Source: a virus. Taken from it: DNA of 64,000 nt. Within the stretch, counting starts at the first letter, position 1; every line of letters starts with the position of its first letter. The notes under the pieces were generated by a model, which did no database searches, was not told the DNA's origin, and saw only the letters and a program-made list of their open reading frames with translations. Both the position numbers and the translations under genes were made by a program. The stretch spans positions 61,610 through 125,609 of IMG/VR virus record IMGVR_UViG_3300023112_000009. One strand, written 5' to 3'. Shown here in pieces: positions 58,496 to 64,000 of this stretch.

Positions 58496-60367
58496 ATGAA
58501 ATACCGCACAACATTAACAGCGAAAGCTGAGATACTAAAGCCTAACTCGAATGAGTTCAAGGCTGTAGCTGCATCCCTACAGGATCGCTATGGTTTTGAT
58601 CTTAAGCCGCAGATGGACCTTTTGTATGTTCGATCCTGCCTTGTATCGGCTGGTGATGGTGTTGGAGTAAATGATAACGATGATATCTTTACTCGCGAAG
58701 AAGCCTGGGCTGCACGTCATACGCCCGTCCTAAAGCCATTCAATTGGCAGCACAAAGACACAGATATTGTAGGTGTAATGTACACCGTACAAGCTCGCGA
58801 CACGGAAGGTGGTATCCTTGATATCAATGATGAGACACCTCCGGATTGTGATTTCGATCTCTATGTAGAAGCAGCTATCTTCAGTTTGATTCATGAAGAT
58901 AGGGCAGCAGAAATTGCCGCCAGAGCCAGTAATGACTCTCTTTTTGTTTCTATGGAAGCTTGGTTTGACGACTATAGCTATGGCTTGTTTGATCGAGATA
59001 ATGGTGCTTTAGCCAAGACCGTTAGCAGAACCCAGAGCACCAGTTACCTCGATAAGCATTTACGTGCTAATAGTGGTGCTGGGGTATATCGCGATCCTGA
59101 ATCTGATCAAGATATGCGAATTGGTCGCGTCCTAAGGTCCATCACCTTTGGGGGCTGCGGCTTTGTAGATCGTCCTGCAAACAAACGTTCCACAATTGAA
59201 ATTGCGGAACCGATGAATTCTATTGCAGAACAGGATGTAGAGCTGCAAATTGAGAAATTACTTAAAAAGGTGTTGGAATCCCAAGTAGAGGATCTAACGG
59301 AGGTAACTGTTATGAATACTCAAGCTAGTACTCCGGGTGCAAGCCCCGAGGAAATTACGGCTGCGGTCAATGACTCTCTCGATGCGAGAGAAAAAGCCGC
59401 TGCTAAGGTGCGTGAGCAGGAAGCCCTGCAAGCCCGTGCCGCTGAAGCTGAGCAAGCGAGTGAAGAACTCCAAGCTCAGGTCACTGAACTAACCGAAGCT
59501 AAGGAAGCTAAGGTTGCCGAAGTAGAGGCCCTTGAAACACAAATGACCGAATACGGCGAAGCCGTTGATAGTCTTGTTCAAGAGCACACTGCTGCTGGTG
59601 CAACTGGAAGTACTCCTGCCGAAATCGCTGCTATCGATGCTGCGAGTGATGGTGCTGCTGCTTTTACTGCTAAGCTCGCGTGGCTTGGTAAGTCGGCTGC
59701 TAACCTAATGGCTCGTGCGGCTCGTGCTGACGAACTAGAAACTCAACTAGCACAGGCGGAAGCTGTTGTGCGTGAGCAAGAAGTTCGTAGCCTGCTAGGC
59801 GACAACTTCTCGGCTGAAACTGTTGACGTTATGGTCTCTCGTGCTGCAAGCCTAGATGACGAAGGTTATCAAGCTTGGCGTGACGAGAAGGAGCTTATGG
59901 TCATCGAGATGGCTACTGCTGCTGAAGACAAGAAAGAAAAGAAGCTACCTCCTTTCATGAAGAAAGGCAAGGAAGCTAAAGAAGAAAAAGAAGCTAAGGC
60001 GGGTAACCCGTTTGAAGCTCTGTTGGCTCAACGTCGTGTTGAGAGTGGAATGGCTTCGCCTGACACTCCCCCGTACGAGCCGCATTTGATTAATCCTGTG
60101 GGTGGAGATGGCGTCAACAGTGGCGTTACCCCCGCTTCCCCAGGTCTAAGTACACCGCGTCATAAGATTGCTGGCTCTGCCGACAACGACCCCGCTCAGA
60201 TTCTTGAGGATGCTCAAGAAGTGAACGGCGTTTCCCTTGCCGGATCCCAAGCTAGTGATGATGGTGTCAGTGCTAATCCCTTCCGTACTCTTGCGGAAGC
60301 TGTGACTGGTACTGAAGAAGAAGAAGAAGCTCCGACTGAAAAGCCGGGTTTCGATCCCATTTCGTAA
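58496..60367 (+). CDS. Prohead protease-scaffold fusion
   Basis: 623 aa. Residues 1-250 resemble prohead proteases (LKPFNWQHKDTDIVGVMYTV with His86, and LFVSMEAWFD with Ser152 as possible catalytic residues, CGFVDRPANK). From about residue 280 a long Ala/Glu coiled coil forms the scaffold part, with an internal ATG (MNTQAS) preceded by GGAGGT at 59299, a possible separate start for a scaffold-only product. The acidic tail is likely cleaved during maturation. Confidence 0.8.
   Translation: MKYRTTLTAKAEILKPNSNEFKAVAASLQDRYGFDLKPQMDLLYVRSCLVSAGDGVGVNDNDDIFTREEAWAARHTPVLKPFNWQHKDTDIVGVMYTVQARDTEGGILDINDETPPDCDFDLYVEAAIFSLIHEDRAAEIAARASNDSLFVSMEAWFDDYSYGLFDRDNGALAKTVSRTQSTSYLDKHLRANSGAGVYRDPESDQDMRIGRVLRSITFGGCGFVDRPANKRSTIEIAEPMNSIAEQDVELQIEKLLKKVLESQVEDLTEVTVMNTQASTPGASPEEITAAVNDSLDAREKAAAKVREQEALQARAAEAEQASEELQAQVTELTEAKEAKVAEVEALETQMTEYGEAVDSLVQEHTAAGATGSTPAEIAAIDAASDGAAAFTAKLAWLGKSAANLMARAARADELETQLAQAEAVVREQEVRSLLGDNFSAETVDVMVSRAASLDDEGYQAWRDEKELMVIEMATAAEDKKEKKLPPFMKKGKEAKEEKEAKAGNPFEALLAQRRVESGMASPDTPPYEPHLINPVGGDGVNSGVTPASPGLSTPRHKIAGSADNDPAQILEDAQEVNGVSLAGSQASDDGVSANPFRTLAEAVTGTEEEEEAPTEKPGFDPIS
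59297..59313 (+). promoter_or_regulatory. Internal ribosome binding site in the protease-scaffold gene
   Basis: ACGGAGGTAACTGTT precedes an in-frame ATG (MNTQASTPGASP) exactly where the protease part ends, suggesting a second, scaffold-only product. Confidence 0.5.
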
Positions 60368-60379
60368 AGGAGGCCAAAA

Positions 60380-60847
60380 ATGAGTCTAAAAGAATCGCGT
60401 CAAACGTTCCAAACGAACATTGACTGCACTGTTTCTGGCGTAGCCGAACGTGGTGGTATCCTATCTTATGTACCCGGTGTTGCTGGTCTATGCGAGTATG
60501 CTGATGCTACCGCTGTTTCTGGTGCCCTGTCAAACCCTGCCGGTTTGCTTATGGATGATGTAGAAGCTCTAAACTACTACAACCACCCTGAGTACCGTCA
60601 GCGTAACGTTGTTCCGCAAGGAAGCGTTGTTGGCATTGCAACTGAAGGCGAATTCCTAACGGACTTCGTTGAGACCGCTACCGCCGATGGTGCATCTGTA
60701 GGAACCTACGCACCCGGTGATACGCTTTATCTTGCTGACAGCGGAAACGTAAGTCGTCAGCAAATCGCTGCTCTACGTCCGCAAGTTGGTAAGTGCCTCG
60801 CAGCCATTACCGCTGACGGATTCCTCAAGATCCGCGTGGAACTATAA
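60380..60847 (+). CDS. Putative head decoration / capsid-associated protein
   Basis: 155 aa. Beta-rich, Gly/Ala/Val-rich (PQGSVVGIATEGEFLTDFVE), with AAAGGAGG upstream. Size and position before the major capsid gene fit decoration or capping proteins. Confidence 0.65.
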   Translation: MSLKESRQTFQTNIDCTVSGVAERGGILSYVPGVAGLCEYADATAVSGALSNPAGLLMDDVEALNYYNHPEYRQRNVVPQGSVVGIATEGEFLTDFVETATADGASVGTYAPGDTLYLADSGNVSRQQIAALRPQVGKCLAAITADGFLKIRVEL

Positions 60848-60860
60848 GGAGGAATTGAAT

Positions 60861-61898
60861 ATGAATTTTCAACGTTATCCGCAGGAAGCAATTGAAGCTC
60901 TGAGAGCAACCGCAAGTCCGGACACTAGTGTCCGCGAGCGTGCTCAAAAAGCATTTGCTGGTGAACTGAACATGCCGCTTCGTCAGGGCGTGTTTGATCG
61001 TGACAACCTTGGTGGTATTTTTGAGAAGCAGGTGCTTGCACCTGGGGCTCAAGCTAACTACCCTCTCGACTTCGTGAAGCCGGGTGAAGAAGATGAATTC
61101 ATCGCCTTCACTCTGCCCAAGCAGGGTCGCGTGCCGGAACGTCACGTTGAAGGCGACGAGTTGTGGGTGCCGACGTTTAACATCGGTAACTCCATTGACT
61201 GGTCTTTGAAGTATGCTAAAGAAGCACGATTCGACGTTATCATGCGTGCGATCCGTGTGTACGAGGCTGGCTTTGTCCGTAAGATCAACTCTGATGGTTG
61301 GCGTACCGTTCTCGGTGCCGCTGACGGTCGTGGTCTGGTCGTGACTGCGGGTGGTGCTGCTCCGTTCACTGGTTCTACGCTTACTCCGACTGCGGCTGCT
61401 GGTCAGTTCACCAAAGAACTGATTAGTCGCATGAAGACTGCGATGACCCGTGGTGCTGGTGGCAATGGTAACTCCGGTCGTTTGACCGACGTTTACCTGT
61501 CGCTTGAGGCGATGGAAGACATTCGTGCTTGGGATGTTGACGAGATTGACGAGTTTACTCGTCGTGAGATCTTCGTCAGCCGTGAATACGGGCTTGCCCA
61601 GATCTACGGTATCGTTCTGCACGAGATGACTGAATTTGGTGAAGGCCAAGAGTACGAAGAGTTCCTCGAAACTACTCTTGCTCGTTCTCACCAGACCGTC
61701 AACTCTGTTACTTTGAAGGAGTTCTGCATTGGCTTGGACCTGTCCACTACGGACAGCTTCGTGATGCCGATTCGTGAAGAGCTTCAGACGTACGAAGACC
61801 CCGCTCTCTACCGTGAGCAGCGTGCTGGTATCTTCGGCTGGATGGAGCACGGCTTCGCCGTTCTTGATCCTCGTCGCATTCTGATTGGCGAATTCTAA
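60861..61898 (+). CDS. Major capsid protein
   Basis: 345 aa from MNFQRYPQEAIEALRATASP, with AAGGAGG 7 nt upstream. The layout fits an HK97-like fold: N-arm, E-loop (PLDFVKPGEEDEFIAF), a long spine helix region (YAKEARFDVIMRAIRVYEAG) and a P-domain/A-domain with VYLSLEAMEDIRAWD. A strong terminator follows, as expected for an abundant product. Confidence 0.85.
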   Translation: MNFQRYPQEAIEALRATASPDTSVRERAQKAFAGELNMPLRQGVFDRDNLGGIFEKQVLAPGAQANYPLDFVKPGEEDEFIAFTLPKQGRVPERHVEGDELWVPTFNIGNSIDWSLKYAKEARFDVIMRAIRVYEAGFVRKINSDGWRTVLGAADGRGLVVTAGGAAPFTGSTLTPTAAAGQFTKELISRMKTAMTRGAGGNGNSGRLTDVYLSLEAMEDIRAWDVDEIDEFTRREIFVSREYGLAQIYGIVLHEMTEFGEGQEYEEFLETTLARSHQTVNSVTLKEFCIGLDLSTTDSFVMPIREELQTYEDPALYREQRAGIFGWMEHGFAVLDPRRILIGEF

Positions 61899-61923
61899 GA
61901 GTTCGTCTCAGTATGACTTAAAG

Positions 61924-61960
61924 GGGGCGGTGGGAGCAATCCCACCGCCCTCTTTTCTTA
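61924..61960 (+). terminator. Strong terminator after the capsid gene
   Basis: GGGCGGTGGGA-GCAA-TCCCACCGCCC followed by TCTTTTCTT. Confidence 0.92.
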
Positions 61961-62004
61961 GTGTATTATCTAGTGTCAACAGACGTTAATTAAGAGGTAT
62001 TGAA

Positions 62005-62877
62005 ATGGCTGGTGAAACAAAAGTCTTAACTATTGGACAAGCAGCGTCGGCTCTTGATATCTTTTTATCAGCCAACGGTGCATCGGTCAGTGGGCAGTAC
62101 GTCGGATTTGAGCTATTCGATGCAGCGAACGCTTCAGCAGTGAGCGGAGTCGCACTTAACCCGGCGTTCGGGCAGTATGTTGGATCAGGTACGATCCCCG
62201 CAGGTTTCCAGTTAGGATCCTGGAGGGTTGATTGGACCATTATCACGCTAAATAACACTCTTGCAACCGCAACGGAACCGTTCTGCGTGCAAGACATCAA
62301 TGTATCCATTGGGTTCGTTAGTCCTGAAGATAAGACTAGTGATATCTACGAAGCTGTACGACTAGACATCGGTGATCCTGACGGCAATGTTTTTAATGAC
62401 GACTTTCTAGCGAGAAATCTAAAGAAAGCCGTACGCAGACTAAACCACCGTCTAGGGCTATCGCCCACTCAGAGACCCAAGGGAATCCCTGGGGGCTTTG
62501 GTGGGCCTAGAATTAAGGTCTCTCCTATCGTTGCTGATACGGAGGCTGGTACGATTACGCCATGTAATGATGAGCTTGTGGACTTGATTATCTTGCAAAT
62601 AGAATACATCATTATCACTAGCGAGTTATCAGCATTGAAGCGTTTGGCTGCTACTTCTAACTCTGGTCCATATGCTCAGTTAGTGGCGTCTGCTTCACAA
62701 GATGGTATCTCGGTTAAGAATAGTGATGGGGTTACTGTTAGTATTTCTCCTAGTCGTCTTAATGTCAGGGCTGACCTACACAAGTTTGATGTTAAGCGAC
62801 GTAACGAAGAGCTTGAAGCGGCCATCAAAGCATATTTGAACAGACAAACTGGAAATTACGGAAAATTAATATACTAA
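62005..62877 (+). CDS. Putative head-tail connector / adaptor protein
   Basis: 290 aa. A beta-rich first third (FLSANGASVSGQYVGFELFD) and then YEAVRLDIGDPDGNVFNDDF, VRRLNHRLGL and ELVDLIILQIEYIIITSELS, a helical pattern typical of gp6/gp15-like adaptors downstream of capsid genes. Confidence 0.65.
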   Translation: MAGETKVLTIGQAASALDIFLSANGASVSGQYVGFELFDAANASAVSGVALNPAFGQYVGSGTIPAGFQLGSWRVDWTIITLNNTLATATEPFCVQDINVSIGFVSPEDKTSDIYEAVRLDIGDPDGNVFNDDFLARNLKKAVRRLNHRLGLSPTQRPKGIPGGFGGPRIKVSPIVADTEAGTITPCNDELVDLIILQIEYIIITSELSALKRLAATSNSGPYAQLVASASQDGISVKNSDGVTVSISPSRLNVRADLHKFDVKRRNEELEAAIKAYLNRQTGNYGKLIY

Positions 62878-63455
62878 TGCATAATTTCACTTGTCACTTT
62901 TGCTCGGTTGGTTTTACGGCCAACAACTCTAGAGCTAAATATTGTTCTGGTAATTGTAAAACAAAAGCATGGTATTGCAGAAACAAAGATGACGTTGAGT
63001 TTCGCAACAAACACCGCGACCAACGTCGTGTTGATCGTGCTAAACGTAGCGACGAAATTAATGCACGTAGAGTAGAACGTTTTAAGACCGATACTGAATA
63101 CAGAACTCGTACAAGAATCAACACTGCCGTTTCAAGAAAACGCAAGCCACAAGCTGAAAATAACAAAACATGGAGATTAGCTAATCCATACAAAGCGATG
63201 TTGAAAAATCTTCGTAAGCGTGGTCAACGACTTGTAGACGCTGCTGACTTGAAGTATATTTTTGAGCGTGATAATGGTGAGTGTCAATACTGTGGATCTA
63301 CTGAACAACCATCATTAGATCATCGTCATCCTGTTAGTCGCGGTGGCGATAGTAGCATTGACAACCTATGTGTAGCATGTCAGTCTTGCAATTCTCGCAA
63401 AGGCACCAAAACAGTAGAAGAGTTTTTGATTTACCTTGAGGAAATCAAATGTTAG
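62877..63455 (+). CDS. HNH endonuclease
   Basis: 192 aa. N-terminal zinc finger (CHFCSVGFTANNSRAKYCSG), a basic middle, then ECQYCGSTEQPSLDHRHPVS and NLCVACQSCNSRKG, a McrA-type HNH. Inserted with TAATG overlap in the head-completion genes. Confidence 0.9.
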   Translation: MHNFTCHFCSVGFTANNSRAKYCSGNCKTKAWYCRNKDDVEFRNKHRDQRRVDRAKRSDEINARRVERFKTDTEYRTRTRINTAVSRKRKPQAENNKTWRLANPYKAMLKNLRKRGQRLVDAADLKYIFERDNGECQYCGSTEQPSLDHRHPVSRGGDSSIDNLCVACQSCNSRKGTKTVEEFLIYLEEIKC

Positions 63456-63793
63456 TACACTGTAAAATACCCAAAGGCGTACTGCACCTGAATCAGTATA
63501 AGATCTACGGAAAACACACGAAGATGCCGCCCATCGACATCCCTTTCGAACTGTACAATCAATGTAAGGACGGACTAGCAGAAGGTACATATCGCGAAGG
63601 GCATCTGCAAAAGATGTTTGGTGGCATTTTTCCTGTGATTGCCTTTACGTATACAGAATTGCGTTGGCTTCCGGATGTAACGTTAGACAAGATTGGACCA
63701 CTCATGGTATCAGGGTACGATGCAGCTTGGTCACACAAGAAGAAAGTTGATCAGATCAAGGTCTCAATTCGCGAGAAAGCACCATGTCTTTAA
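63449..63793 (+). CDS. 114-aa hypothetical late protein
   Basis: HCKIPKGVLHLNQYKIYGKH ... AFTYTELRWLP. Probably a head-tail joining protein from position only. Confidence 0.65.
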   Translation: MLVHCKIPKGVLHLNQYKIYGKHTKMPPIDIPFELYNQCKDGLAEGTYREGHLQKMFGGIFPVIAFTYTELRWLPDVTLDKIGPLMVSGYDAAWSHKKKVDQIKVSIREKAPCL

Positions 63794-64000
63794 AGCCACT
63801 TCGACAAACAGAACAGGTCAACATTGACCACATCACTCCTTGGACTCAAGAGCGTGGTGGTTGTCTGAGTATTGTTGAATCGTCTGGCATGTACATAGCT
63901 GAATATGCACATGATCCCAGTGGCTTGTTTGCTATGGGTGTTCAGTTAAATGATATTGAATGGATGAACCTGTCTCGTCAGTATCATCGCACGTTCTCTC
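63784..64000 (+). CDS. Partial late gene at the window end
   Basis: Starts MSLKPLRQTEQVNIDHITPW and runs off the window after 72 codons; ATG overlaps the previous gene. Function cannot be judged. Confidence 0.65.
   Translation, partial: MSLKPLRQTEQVNIDHITPWTQERGGCLSIVESSGMYIAEYAHDPSGLFAMGVQLNDIEWMNLSRQYHRTFS

Noticed and set aside
60825-61850. 341-aa open frame antisense to the capsid gene
   Set aside because: Shadow of a highly expressed gene; its composition (His/Arg/Thr-rich) is not protein-like.

Overview
The window is a stretch of a large tailed double-stranded DNA phage genome. A terminase, portal, prohead protease/scaffold, major capsid and connector block, rIIA/rIIB homologues, a phage-type SSB, a GroES-like co-chaperonin, dCMP deaminase, many freestanding HNH endonucleases and about twenty tRNA or tRNA-like genes all point that way. 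Lipoprotein and signal-peptide genes and sigma70-like promoters (TTGACA/TTGCTT, 16-17 bp, TATACT/TATAAT) suggest a diderm bacterial host, but the sequence does not name one.

Layout. (1) 1-21.3 kb, mostly minus strand: ssb, small proteins, secreted proteins, a tRNA block (1.7-9.2 kb) interrupted by protein genes, rIIB-rIIA, then a compact operon (about 19.1 to 12.5 kb) with NAD-related enzymes: a NAMPT/NadV, a protein that looks like an NMN deamidase fused to a NadD-like adenylyltransferase, a Nudix hydrolase and a macrodomain protein. An initiator-like tRNA with its own promoter and terminator lies on the plus strand at 20.0 kb. (2) 21.4-39.3 kb, plus strand: an accessory array of about fifty very small genes, most with their own promoter. 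In 26 of them the -10 box lies only 5-8 nt before the ATG, so the mRNAs should be leaderless; ten minus-strand genes share this. The cassettes are separated by a repeated element (here called R, 20 copies, often preceded by a GNRA-capped hairpin). Small paralogue families, shared N-terminal modules and a perfect 165-bp duplication show recent shuffling. Several self-contained structured RNAs with promoters lie in or beside this region. (3) 39.4-46.7 kb, minus strand: nucleotide metabolism and accessory genes (nucleotidyltransferase, SLOG protein, dCMP deaminase, a frameshifted phosphoesterase) and a secreted matrixin-like lipoprotein. (4) 46.9-64 kb, plus strand: late morphogenesis genes with tight start/stop overlaps and ribosome binding sites instead of leaderless promoters, including a sigma-region-2-like protein, terminase subunits, glycosyltransferases, portal, protease/scaffold, capsid and connector, with HNH genes inserted.

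Most unusual features: the leaderless cassette array with its R repeats and hairpins that hold the -35 box; two tRNAs with serine-type bodies but UUU and GUU anticodons; loss of the invariant U33 in three tRNAs; tRNA-like genes with non-canonical D and T loops; and compact promoter-driven structured RNAs. Function calls are from sequence reading only; no database search was possible.
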